NCBI GenBank assembly: GCA_964355075.1
Contig: CAYHCF010000011.1
Span: 1-64,000, forward strand
From: B1 sp964355075
GTDB taxonomy: Bacteria; Bacteroidota; Bacteroidia; UKL13-3
Length of the DNA: 64,000 bases
Direction of reading: 5' to 3'
The position numbers and the translations under genes are program-made. The notes beneath the pieces were generated by a model, which worked only from the letters and a program-made list of their open reading frames with translations, was not told the DNA's origin and ran no database searches. Positions 1 to 9,077 of the stretch are shown piece after piece. Numbering within the stretch: the first letter of the stretch is position 1; every line of letters starts with the position of its first letter.

Positions 1-2724
1 CAAATGTATTTTGGCTGGTATGGTGATGCCAATGCCAGCCTGGGTCTTTTGTTAAATACACCCTACCCGGTTAGTTTGCCCACAGTAGGCACCCCTAAAT
101 ATGCTAATGGGGTTACCGCAACGCAAATGTCAGGTGGTTCAGGGATCTCATTTACCAACCCAGCTGTTAACGGTAATAATTGTTTCGGAGCTGCCAATGT
201 AAATTCCAACTCCTATTCTGTGTCCGTAACAAATAATGATTATATAAAGGCGACTATTGCAGTTCCAAGCGGCAATAATAAAATCAGACTTTCAGGGACT
301 TCTATTGCATATGTTGGCCCGGCGGCCTTCTACTGGAGTCTATCCATATATAATTTGAGTACCAGTACCTTAACAAACCTGTTTAATAGTCGTAACATCT
401 CATCCGGAACATCCACACGTACTGCTCCATCCGACTTTACAGCGTACGAAATGCTCCCTGGTAACAGTTACGAAGTTCGCTGGTATATACATAATAGTAA
501 CAATACCTCGGTTACACGCAATATTGATAATCCTCAATTGTATTTTCAAGCCTCAATTACAACTCCTGTTTTAGGAACCATCACGCAACCAACTTGCGCG
601 GTGCAAACCGGAAGCGTTGCCTTTAGTGGTTTATCCGCTAATGGAACCTGGACGATAACCAGAACTCCCGGAGCGGTAACCACCACAGGAACCGGAACCA
701 GTACTACCGTATCCGGAATTCCAGCGGGTACTTATACTTTTACTGTAAGTAACGCTGAAGCATGTGTTTCACCGATTACTTCAAGTGTTGTTATCAATGC
801 TGCACCTAGCCCTGCTCCAACCGTTGCAGCGATTACCGGAACAACAACTGTTTGTGTTGGAGCAACTACCACCTTATCAGATGCCACAGCAGGTGGAACC
901 TGGTCTTCCGGAAATACATCAGTGGCTACGGTAAATTCAAGTGGAGTAGTAACAGGAGTAACTGTAGGAACTGCCGTAATATCTTATGCGGTTACTAATA
1001 GTTGTGGAACAACCACAGTAACAAGCAGTATAACCGTAAGTACTGTGCCAAGCGTTGGAGCCATTACCGGACCATTAACCGTTTGTGTTGGCAATACAAC
1101 GCTTTTTGCGGATCCAACTTCTGGTGGAACCTGGTCATCAAATAATACATCCATTGCTACGGTTTCTTCAAATGGAACGGTTACTGGTGTTGCTACCGGA
1201 ACCGCTATTATTAGTTATACGGTTTCCAATTCTTGTGGAAATACTGCTGTTACTAAAAGCATTGTGGTGGGCAATTCACCTACTGTTGCAGCTATTACCG
1301 GAGCTTCGAGCGTGTATGTGGGAGCAACCATAACCCTGGCAAATGCAACTGCAGGCGGAACCTGGTCGTCGAATACGCCTTCGCTTGCAACTATTAATTC
1401 AAGTGGAGTAGTTACGGGTGTTGCAGCCGGAAGCGCAATACTGGCTTATGGTGTAACTAATTCGTGTGGAACAACCACCAATACCAAAACGGTTACAATA
1501 AACAATGTCTCACCGGTTGCCTATAATGATACAGCAGTAACTTTATACAATACTCCTGTCAATATCAATGTTGTTTCAAATGATGTTGCCGGAAGTTCAG
1601 CTCTGGTGGCATCTTCTGTGGTTTTGGTTGGCGCAACGGCTCCAAATCCAAGCAGTGTGGGTACTTTCACAAACAATAATAACGGTACGGTAATGTTCGT
1701 CCCGGTTACAGGTTTTCATGGAACAACTACCATACAATATACGGTTTCCGATTTAGCAAGCCTTACTTCCAGTGCCTATATTATTGTGACTGTTGATCCT
1801 CAAATTATCATTGATGTTGACAATGACGGAGCGCCTGATGCAATTGACGAGTTTCCGAATGATGCCAACAGGGCGTTTAATAATTATTTTCCTACAACAG
1901 GTTACTCCACACTCATGTTTGAAGATTTGTGGCCCTATATCGGTGATTTCGATTTTAATGATCTCGTAGTGGATTATAAATACAATACCATTACCAATGC
2001 TTCAAACCAGGTTGTTGAAGTTAAATATACATTCGTAACCAGGTGTGTTGGGGGTGGTTTACATAACGGATTCGGATTTCAGTTAGACAATGTAGTACCC
2101 GGAAAAATTTCTTCCGTAAGCGGTACAAGAGCTTCCGGTGCGAGCTGGTTAAGCAATGCTTCCAATGGTACCGAAAACGGGCAGACTTATGCCAATGTGA
2201 TTGTTTTTGACGATGCCTATAAAATTATGCCATGGCCGGGTTTAAACCACTTTGTGAATGTGTATGCCGATGCGCCTTTTGTTATGCCGGATACCAATCT
2301 GGTTATCGTAAAATTTATTGAAAACGGCGTGCTTCCTTCAGGAGGTGCACTTAGTATTAACAACCTGCCTAGCTCTGCTTTTAATCCTTATCTGATTACT
2401 GGCGATGAAGGATCTAATGATCAGATTCGTTCAAAAGAAATTCACTTATCAAACCATCCCCCAAGCAGTAAAATGTCCAATGACTACTGGGGAACTGCCG
2501 ATGATAACAGCAGCCCTTCTGCCGGCCGGTACTACAAAGATATCCGAAACAGACCCTGGGCTTTAGAAGTGAATGGCACCATGCCGTATATGCTCGAGAA
2601 AAATGATATCAGCGAAGGTTATAATTACTTCTTAGACTGGGCTACCAGCAATGGCACAACCCATACCGATTGGTATATGAATACCAACGGGTACCGAAAC
2701 AATATTAAATTATATATCAGGTAA
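1..2724 (+). CDS. LruC domain surface protein with Ig-like repeats (5' truncated by window)
   Basis: The reading frame is open at the first base, so the true start and any signal peptide lie outside the window. Visible order: an N-terminal region of no recognised family, then three Ig-like (BIG_2 type) repeats of about 75 residues encoded at roughly 826-1500, each with ITG, TVCVG, GGTWSS and a conserved NSCG near its end. A cadherin/VCBS-like domain follows (PVAYNDTAVTLYNTPV), then one calcium-binding thrombospondin type 3 motif (DVDNDGAPDAIDEFPND), then the LruC domain to the end (FEDLWPYIGDFDFNDLVVDY ... KLYIR). LruC proteins of Bacteroidota are secreted or surface-exposed, of unknown function. 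The C-terminal third is paralogous to the gene at 31185-32666. The Ig repeats are similar at DNA level, which suggests recent internal duplication. A strong terminator follows. Confidence 0.85.
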   Translation, partial: QMYFGWYGDANASLGLLLNTPYPVSLPTVGTPKYANGVTATQMSGGSGISFTNPAVNGNNCFGAANVNSNSYSVSVTNNDYIKATIAVPSGNNKIRLSGTSIAYVGPAAFYWSLSIYNLSTSTLTNLFNSRNISSGTSTRTAPSDFTAYEMLPGNSYEVRWYIHNSNNTSVTRNIDNPQLYFQASITTPVLGTITQPTCAVQTGSVAFSGLSANGTWTITRTPGAVTTTGTGTSTTVSGIPAGTYTFTVSNAEACVSPITSSVVINAAPSPAPTVAAITGTTTVCVGATTTLSDATAGGTWSSGNTSVATVNSSGVVTGVTVGTAVISYAVTNSCGTTTVTSSITVSTVPSVGAITGPLTVCVGNTTLFADPTSGGTWSSNNTSIATVSSNGTVTGVATGTAIISYTVSNSCGNTAVTKSIVVGNSPTVAAITGASSVYVGATITLANATAGGTWSSNTPSLATINSSGVVTGVAAGSAILAYGVTNSCGTTTNTKTVTINNVSPVAYNDTAVTLYNTPVNINVVSNDVAGSSALVASSVVLVGATAPNPSSVGTFTNNNNGTVMFVPVTGFHGTTTIQYTVSDLASLTSSAYIIVTVDPQIIIDVDNDGAPDAIDEFPNDANRAFNNYFPTTGYSTLMFEDLWPYIGDFDFNDLVVDYKYNTITNASNQVVEVKYTFVTRCVGGGLHNGFGFQLDNVVPGKISSVSGTRASGASWLSNASNGTENGQTYANVIVFDDAYKIMPWPGLNHFVNVYADAPFVMPDTNLVIVKFIENGVLPSGGALSINNLPSSAFNPYLITGDEGSNDQIRSKEIHLSNHPPSSKMSNDYWGTADDNSSPSAGRYYKDIRNRPWALEVNGTMPYMLEKNDISEGYNYFLDWATSNGTTHTDWYMNTNGYRNNIKLYIR

Positions 2725-2745
2725 TCTGTTCCAACCCCTAGTAAA

Positions 2746-2787
2746 AACTCCGGTCTTGTTTACCAAACGAGACCGGAGTTTTTTTTG
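2746..2787. terminator. Bidirectional intrinsic terminator between LruC gene and gyrA
   Basis: The 11-bp arms AACTCCGGTCT and AGACCGGAGTT enclose a 13-nt loop and are followed by a T run. It lies between the convergent LruC gene and gyrA. The left arm starts with only a short A tract (2742-2747), so termination is better supported for the plus strand. Confidence 0.8.
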
Positions 2788-2803
2788 TTAATGAATTCGA
2801 ATA

Positions 2804-5440
2804 TTATTCTTCCGGAGGTGTTTCATCTTCTCCTTCAACCGGTTCATCATCCTCCTCACTGAGTTCATCCTCCTCCTCTATTTCCTCTGCGATTTCATTT
2901 CCATTTTCTATTATTTCCTTATCGGTACCGGCTATAACCTCAAATCCTTCAACGATAGTACCCTCTTCCATATCCGCTTCACCTTCGCCCTCTTCTTCAC
3001 CCGGAATATAATTGATTTTAGCAACACTGGCAATTTCGTCCTTACCACCAATATTGATCAATCTTACACCCTGGGTAACCCGACCTAAAACCCGTAGCGA
3101 GCGCATACTTAACCGAATGGTAATTCCACTTTTATTGATAATCATGATGTCGTTGGTATCATCCACATCTTTGATAGAAACCAATTTGCCGGTTTTATCG
3201 GTAACATTCATAGCCATCACGCCTTTTCCACCCCGTTTGGTGATGCGGTAAGCTTCCACTTCGGTACGTTTACCCATGCCATTTTCACTAACCACCAGCA
3301 CATTCGTTACTTTTGGATCCTCAATAGACACCATACCGATCACCTCATCTCCATCGCCTAAACGGATGGCACGAACTCCTGTTGCATTTCTGCCCATCGG
3401 CCTCACACCTGCTTCATTGAAACGGATGGCTTTTCCCATTCTGCTGGCTATCACTATTTCGCAGCTTCCATTGGTCAAACGGGCTTCAACCAGCGTATCG
3501 CCTTCACGAACGTTCATGGAGTTGATTCCATTGGCTCTCGGCCGGCTATAAGCTTCCAGAGTGGTTTTTTTGATGGTGCCTTTCTGAGTAACCATAATCA
3601 CATTATTGGTATGTAAATATTCCGGATCACTCAATGTTTTTACGCATAAAAAGGCTTTTACTTTATCCTCCACCGGAATATTAATCAGATTTTGAACGGC
3701 ACGGCCTTTACTGGTTTTCTCCCCTTCAGGAATTTCATAAACACGTAACCAGAAGCATCTTCCCATTTCGGTAAAGAGCAATAAATAATTGTGATTGGTG
3801 GCCATAAAGATATGCTCCACAAAATCTTCCTGCCGTTTGGCAACGCCTCTGCTGCCTCTTCCACCGCGGGCCTGGGTTCGATATTCGTTTAAACTGGTAC
3901 GTTTCATGTATCCCAGGTGCGAAATGGTAATCACCACCTCTTCGTCCGGAATCAAATCCTCCATACTCATTTCATTTCCCACCATTTCAATCACACTCCT
4001 GCGGGCATCACCGTATTTGTCCTTCATTTCTGCAAGCTCATCTTTGATGATTTGCATTCTTACCCCTTCGTTTTCCAGAATGGCTATCAGCCGATTGATC
4101 AATTCCATGATCTGAGCATATTCATCCTTAATTTTATCACGTTCTAGGCCGGTTAAACGCTGCAAACGCATATCCAGAATGGCTTTCGATTGAATATCCG
4201 ATAAATTATAGGTTGTCATCAATCCCGTTCTGGCTTCATCAGGCGTGCGGGCAGCACGAATTAGCGCAATTACCGCATCTAAATGGTCCAAAGCAATCAA
4301 TAACCCCTCTAATATATGGGCGCGTTTCTGAGCTTCTTCCAATTCATATTTTGTTCTGCGAATCACCACCTCATGGCGGTGCTCAACAAAATGAACGATC
4401 AGGTCCTTTAGGTTCAGCATATGCGGACGACCTTTAACAAGCGCAACGTTATTTACACTAAATGAGGTCTGTAGCTGAGTGAATTTAAACAATTTGTTTA
4501 AGACTACATTTGGAACACATTCGCGTTTTAAATCAAAAACGATGCGCATACCGTCACGGTCACTTTCATCGCGCACATCGCTGATTCCTTCAATAACCTT
4601 TTCATTGATCAGGTCGGCAGCCTGTTTAATGAGCGTGGCTTTATTTACCTGGTAAGGAATTTCATTGATAACTATCTGATCTTTACCAGTCTTTGAAATT
4701 TCAAAAACGGCTTTTGCACGCATCACAATTCTTCCGCGACCGGTTTCGAAAGCTTCTTTTACCCCTTCATAACCATAAATGATACCACCGGTAGGAAAAT
4801 CAGGTGCTTTGATGTATTTCATCAATTCCGGAATGGTAATGTCATGGTTATCAATATATGCAATAATGCCATTGATACATTCAGCTAAATTATGCGGAGC
4901 CATATTGGTAGCCATCCCCACGGCAATACCTGAAGCTCCGTTCATCAGTAAATTCGGCACTTTTGAGGGAAGAACGGTAGGCTCCTGTAAGCTGTCGTCG
5001 AAGTTAGATTTAAAATCTACTGTATTTTTTTCGATATCACCCAGCAGTTCTTCAGCCATTTTACGCATACGTGCTTCGGTATATCGCATAGCCGCTGGCG
5101 GATCTCCATCCACCGAGCCAAAATTTCCCTGCCCGTCAACCAACATGTAACGCATATTCCATTCCTGAGCCATCCTTACCATGGCGTCGTAAACCGAGGA
5201 ATCACCATGTGGGTGATATTTACCCAAAACCTCTCCTACAATACGTGCCGATTTCTTGTAAGTTCGGTTTGAAGCCAATCCCAGTTCGGTCATGCCGTAC
5301 AAAACCCTGCGGTGAACGGGTTTTAGGCCGTCTCTTACATCAGGTAATGCGCGACTTACAATAACCGACATCGAATAATCGATGTAAGCGGTTTTCATTT
5401 CATCTTCAATGTTGATCTGAATAATTCTATCTTCTGCCAT
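2804..5440 (-). CDS. gyrA: DNA gyrase subunit A
   Basis: Type II topoisomerase subunit that cuts and rejoins DNA and, with GyrB, introduces negative supercoils. The start chosen is the ATG giving MAEDRIIQIN; the frame extends 10 codons upstream but the family starts here. In this 878-aa product, the breakage-reunion domain covers about 1-500 with catalytic Tyr120 in AAMRY. The quinolone region HPHGDSSVYD keeps Ser81 and Asp85, matching the susceptible E. coli Ser83 and Asp87. The C-terminal beta-pinwheel (about 505-810) carries a GyrA-box-like QARGGRG at 523-529 in place of QRRGGKG. The protein ends in a long acidic tail. The modified box and pinwheel favour GyrA over ParC; parE is nearby but not adjacent. 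Confidence 0.95.
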   Translation of the reverse strand: MAEDRIIQINIEDEMKTAYIDYSMSVIVSRALPDVRDGLKPVHRRVLYGMTELGLASNRTYKKSARIVGEVLGKYHPHGDSSVYDAMVRMAQEWNMRYMLVDGQGNFGSVDGDPPAAMRYTEARMRKMAEELLGDIEKNTVDFKSNFDDSLQEPTVLPSKVPNLLMNGASGIAVGMATNMAPHNLAECINGIIAYIDNHDITIPELMKYIKAPDFPTGGIIYGYEGVKEAFETGRGRIVMRAKAVFEISKTGKDQIVINEIPYQVNKATLIKQAADLINEKVIEGISDVRDESDRDGMRIVFDLKRECVPNVVLNKLFKFTQLQTSFSVNNVALVKGRPHMLNLKDLIVHFVEHRHEVVIRRTKYELEEAQKRAHILEGLLIALDHLDAVIALIRAARTPDEARTGLMTTYNLSDIQSKAILDMRLQRLTGLERDKIKDEYAQIMELINRLIAILENEGVRMQIIKDELAEMKDKYGDARRSVIEMVGNEMSMEDLIPDEEVVITISHLGYMKRTSLNEYRTQARGGRGSRGVAKRQEDFVEHIFMATNHNYLLLFTEMGRCFWLRVYEIPEGEKTSKGRAVQNLINIPVEDKVKAFLCVKTLSDPEYLHTNNVIMVTQKGTIKKTTLEAYSRPRANGINSMNVREGDTLVEARLTNGSCEIVIASRMGKAIRFNEAGVRPMGRNATGVRAIRLGDGDEVIGMVSIEDPKVTNVLVVSENGMGKRTEVEAYRITKRGGKGVMAMNVTDKTGKLVSIKDVDDTNDIMIINKSGITIRLSMRSLRVLGRVTQGVRLINIGGKDEIASVAKINYIPGEEEGEGEADMEEGTIVEGFEVIAGTDKEIIENGNEIAEEIEEEDELSEEDDEPVEGEDETPPEE

Positions 5441-5596
5441 ATTTATTTTTTTGGAGCATTTAGCAAACAAAATACATTAAGAGTCTGCAATACTTTAAAA
5501 TCATTGCAAAATAAGGATTTGTTAGCAATATTCGATGCAAAAATTCCCACAAAAAATATGAATTTTGTGGAAAAGAAATCTTTAAATTTTTTCTCC

Positions 5597-5604
5597 TACC
5601 TTTG
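5597..5604 (+). promoter_or_regulatory. Bacteroidota -7 promoter box (TACCTTTG)
   Basis: An exact match to the TAnnTTTG consensus lies 7 bases upstream of the ATG of the M1 peptidase gene, implying a very short leader. No well-spaced -33 TTG/TTTG box is evident. Confidence 0.5.
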
Positions 5605-5611
5605 GAACTAA

Positions 5612-7972
5612 ATGAGGAAATTAGTATCCATTTTAAGCTGTTTTGTTTTTCTCGGTCTGAACCCCGATAAAGCTTGGGCATTTGTAACAGATCAAATTGT
5701 TGTTAAACACTATGATATCAGTGTAAATCTTAGAAATTTAAGCGCTAAAACGCTGCAAGCTACGGTTCAGATCCATGCCATTTTCAGAGCCGGTCCCTGC
5801 AATAGCATTACACTCTATTTATTAAAACTAAAAACCACTTCCGTAAAAACCGGATCAACCGACCTTATCTTTCAATACACGGATTCAACTTTGGAGATAA
5901 TATTAGATAAAACCTATAATATTCAAGACACCATAAACCTGACCATCACATACGGCGGTTCACCTGCGCTGGATCCAAAATGGGGTGGATTTTATTTTAA
6001 CGGAAACTATGCTTTCAATATTGGAGTGGGAATGGCATCGGTACCACCCGGCTTTGGCAGATGCTTGTTTCCCTGTTCCGATAATTTTTACGACCGTTCC
6101 ACTTATTCCTTCCACATCACTACCGATAGCGGCTTTGTTGCCGTTTGCAGTGGTTTACAGGATCCAAAAACCATCCATCCCGATGGCAGCATTACGTACC
6201 ATTGGCATTTGGCTCAGGCCATTCCTTCTTATCTTGCCAGCATAGCGGTTGGGAAATATGCCTTTGTTCAATACAATTTCACCGGTATACAGGGAACCTA
6301 TCCTGTTATTTTAGCGGCTGAACCTAAAGACACCGCCAATATGCGGGCCTCTTTTATCAGGCTAAACGCGGCACTGCAATGCTTTGAATCAAAGTTTGGA
6401 CCCTATTTGTTCGACCGGGTTGGCTTTACAGCGGTTCCCTTTAACAGCGGAGCCATGGAACATGCCTGTAATATTTCTTACCCCATTTATGCCATTGATG
6501 GAACCACAAACTATGAAACCCTGTTTGCCCACGAACTTTCGCACCATTGGTGGGGAAATCTGGTAACCTGCCAAACAGCAGCCGATATGTGGCTAAACGA
6601 AGGCTGGGCAAGTTATTGCGAGTCCTTGTTTTTAGAATGCGTGTATGGTAAAGAAGCCTATAAAAATGATATTAAAAACAAATTATTTACTTCCTTACGA
6701 TGGGCTTATGTGAGAGATGGCGCTTACTTGCCGGTTTCGAATGTACCATCGGCTCAAACCTATGGAACAACAGTTTATACAAAAGGCGCATTGATGGTGC
6801 ATAGTTTAAGAACGATCATGGGGGATTCATTATTTTTTAAAGTTTGTAAACAATACCTGAAAAATTATGCTTTTAAAGATGCCGGAACTAGTCATTTGAA
6901 AGCGGCTTTCAGGGCACAATCTTCTGAATATCTCGCTGGTTTCTTCGAATCGTGGATATTAACAAGTGGTGAAGCAGATCTAGTTCCATTAGATTTAGAT
7001 ACAACACATAACGAATGGGTGCTTAATATTGCACAAATGCTTAAGCATAAAGATGCTTTTTTATATTTAACACCCATCACCCTTTCATTTTACCTGCCTG
7101 ATGGTAAAATTATTAAACAAGATGCAGTGTTTATGGGCGGTGAATGGGAACAAACATTTTCCTTTGAAAAAATAAATGGATTAGGTAAAGATTTTATTTG
7201 TGTAATTGATGATGAACATGAATTAGCTTTAGCCACTACCAATTATAAAGAATGGATAAAAACCACAGGCGTTAAAACCTATGCAGATGTTTTGTTTACA
7301 GCCACCATTCAGCAACTGCCCGATTCGGCCTTTTTATATGTTGAACATCATTTTACCAAACCCTGGCAGCAGGAAAATAATTTACTGAAAGGTATCAGGG
7401 TTTCCAATGAACGTTACTGGAGCTTAAAAGGATTTTGGCCTGATGGGTTTAAAGCCACAGCCTTTTTTAACTATGATGGCTCCACTCCTGCCACAAAAAA
7501 TGCAGGGTTTTTAGACAATGAACTGATTACAGGAACAGAAGACAGCCTGGTACTTCTATACCGACCTAATGCCCAATCTGCATTTACGGTTGAAACCGAT
7601 TTAACCAAACAAACCGGTTCAAGCAAAACCGATAAAACCGGCAGGTTCTGGGCAAACAACCTTAAAAAGGGAGATTATGTTTTCGGCTATTATGATGTGA
7701 AAGCAGGCATAGGTTCTACAGAAACTGAAAAACGCCTGTTCAATATTTATCCAAACCCGAGTGATGGAATTGTTGTGATCAATTTTCTGTTTGAACACCA
7801 AAGTGGCATGCTTGAAGTATTTGATATGAGCGGGAAATTGGTTCACAATGAAAAAGTAGAATCCGGCAAAAATGAACTCAGGATTAAAACTCCACTATGG
7901 AAAGCCGGATCTTATGTTTTGCATTTCCGCGATGAAATGGGTAAGGTGAGTTCAATATTCATCGTCAACTAA
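5612..7972 (+). CDS. Secreted M1-family zinc aminopeptidase with T9SS sorting domain
   Basis: Predicted exported metallo-aminopeptidase. The N-terminus is a signal peptide (MRKLVSILSCFVFLGLN). An M1 N-terminal beta domain precedes the catalytic core, with the substrate-binding GAMEH at 280-284 and the zinc site HELSH at 307-311. Glu330 in WLNEGW is exactly 18 residues after His311, giving the HExxH-x18-E pattern. The last ~75 residues form a T9SS type A sorting domain beginning NIYPNPSDG, which is normally removed on passage through the type IX secretion system. At 786 aa it fits secreted Bacteroidota M1 enzymes. It stops one base before the fdhD ATG, so the two are probably co-transcribed, although no functional link is obvious. 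Confidence 0.92.
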   Translation: MRKLVSILSCFVFLGLNPDKAWAFVTDQIVVKHYDISVNLRNLSAKTLQATVQIHAIFRAGPCNSITLYLLKLKTTSVKTGSTDLIFQYTDSTLEIILDKTYNIQDTINLTITYGGSPALDPKWGGFYFNGNYAFNIGVGMASVPPGFGRCLFPCSDNFYDRSTYSFHITTDSGFVAVCSGLQDPKTIHPDGSITYHWHLAQAIPSYLASIAVGKYAFVQYNFTGIQGTYPVILAAEPKDTANMRASFIRLNAALQCFESKFGPYLFDRVGFTAVPFNSGAMEHACNISYPIYAIDGTTNYETLFAHELSHHWWGNLVTCQTAADMWLNEGWASYCESLFLECVYGKEAYKNDIKNKLFTSLRWAYVRDGAYLPVSNVPSAQTYGTTVYTKGALMVHSLRTIMGDSLFFKVCKQYLKNYAFKDAGTSHLKAAFRAQSSEYLAGFFESWILTSGEADLVPLDLDTTHNEWVLNIAQMLKHKDAFLYLTPITLSFYLPDGKIIKQDAVFMGGEWEQTFSFEKINGLGKDFICVIDDEHELALATTNYKEWIKTTGVKTYADVLFTATIQQLPDSAFLYVEHHFTKPWQQENNLLKGIRVSNERYWSLKGFWPDGFKATAFFNYDGSTPATKNAGFLDNELITGTEDSLVLLYRPNAQSAFTVETDLTKQTGSSKTDKTGRFWANNLKKGDYVFGYYDVKAGIGSTETEKRLFNIYPNPSDGIVVINFLFEHQSGMLEVFDMSGKLVHNEKVESGKNELRIKTPLWKAGSYVLHFRDEMGKVSSIFIVN

Positions 7973-7973
7973 T

Positions 7974-8825
7974 ATGATTAAACCGCCTGTAAGTCCTGCC
8001 GAAGTAATCAAATTTAAAGGAAATGAAAGCTCTTTTCATCACGATTTACTCGCTGTGGAGGAACCGCTTGAAATACGCTTGGGATTTGGCCCTATAAACA
8101 GCCGTGGTCAAAAAATCATTTCGGTTACCATGCGCACTCCCGGACATGATTTCGAATTGGCTTTGGGTTTTTTATTTACCGAAGGAATTATCAAAAGTAA
8201 GGATGCTATCTTGCAGATAAAGTATTGCACCGATGCCCAAACAAGCGAGAATCATTATAATATTGTCAGGGTTGAGTTGCATGAAAAGGTATCTGTTGAT
8301 CTCGAAAAACTTCAAAGAAATTTCTATACCACTTCAAGTTGCGGCGTATGTGGAAAAGCCAGTATAGACGCCATTCATACGCTTTGCGACACGCATCAAA
8401 ATAATGATATTGTCATAAAAAACACCCTGCTTTACCGCTTACCCGAACTGCTTCGTAAACACCAGAATGTTTTTGAGCATACCGGTGGTTTGCATGCATG
8501 TGCCATTTTTAATGAAAAGGGTATACTTAAAATTTGCCGTGAAGATGTGGGCAGGCACAATGCCTTAGATAAATTAATCGGTGCTGCAATGGGCAGTAAT
8601 CAGATTCCCTTATCAAATTATATTTTATTATTAAGTGGCAGAGCCAGTTTTGAACTCATTCAAAAAGCGGCCATGGCCGGTATTCCAATAGTTGCCGCAG
8701 CAGGTGCTCCTTCAAGCCTAGCCCTGCAATTGGCTAAAGAATTAAACATTACCCTGATCGGTTTTTTGAAAGCAGATCGCTTTAATATCTATACGGGGAA
8801 GCAGAGGATTGAGCTAGAAATGTGA
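7974..8825 (+). CDS. fdhD: Formate dehydrogenase accessory sulfurtransferase FdhD
   Basis: FdhD carries sulfur from a cysteine desulfurase to the molybdenum cofactor of formate dehydrogenase. The 283-aa protein has the family CxxC pair, Cys123 and Cys126, in SSCGVCGKASID, matching the catalytic pair of E. coli FdhD. It also has the conserved ICREDVGRHNALDKLIGAAM and LSGRASFELIQKA segments. The ATG follows the stop of the M1 peptidase gene by one base. No molybdenum cofactor or formate dehydrogenase gene lies in the window, so its client must be elsewhere. Confidence 0.95.
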   Translation: MIKPPVSPAEVIKFKGNESSFHHDLLAVEEPLEIRLGFGPINSRGQKIISVTMRTPGHDFELALGFLFTEGIIKSKDAILQIKYCTDAQTSENHYNIVRVELHEKVSVDLEKLQRNFYTTSSCGVCGKASIDAIHTLCDTHQNNDIVIKNTLLYRLPELLRKHQNVFEHTGGLHACAIFNEKGILKICREDVGRHNALDKLIGAAMGSNQIPLSNYILLLSGRASFELIQKAAMAGIPIVAAAGAPSSLALQLAKELNITLIGFLKADRFNIYTGKQRIELEM

Positions 8826-8888
8826 GATGAGAAACAAGAAACGAGAGGCAAAGTAGGAAATGTACTATTCCATTAGGAATTTAGCATC

Positions 8889-8981
8889 ATTGCCCCTGGC
8901 TTTAGCCAGGGGTTAATGGGTGCACAACCAAAAAGGTGCGGCGTCACAAATCATAATTAGATCAAAAAATTTATGCCGCAC
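8889..8981 (+). repeat. Two-stem palindromic repeat, copy A
   Basis: The first stem is a 9-bp inverted repeat, CCCCTGGCT and AGCCAGGGG, with a 2-base loop (8893-8912). After TTAATGG and a short spacer comes a second stem, GTGCGGC (8936-8942) and GCCGCAC (8975-8981). Copies with the same layout occur at 10745-10835 (inverted) and 11029-11121. The surroundings (8826-9077) hold no gene, only fragments of an inverted repeat related to AAGAAACGAGAGGC. Confidence 0.75.
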
Positions 8982-9077
8982 AACGTGTACAAATTATCTT
9001 AGAAGCTGTCAAGAAATGAGATGGGAAATGAATTCCGGTCTCGTTTCTCGCCTCTCGCCCTCTCGTTTCTATCCTTT

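Noticed and set aside
3012..5150. Long plus-strand frames opposite gyrA
   Set aside because: They are antisense shadows of a highly conserved gene and lack any protein family features.
2804..5440. ParC (topoisomerase IV subunit A) because parE is in the same window
   Set aside because: It is 6 kb from parE with unrelated genes between, and it has a GyrA-type pinwheel with a GyrA-box-like motif.
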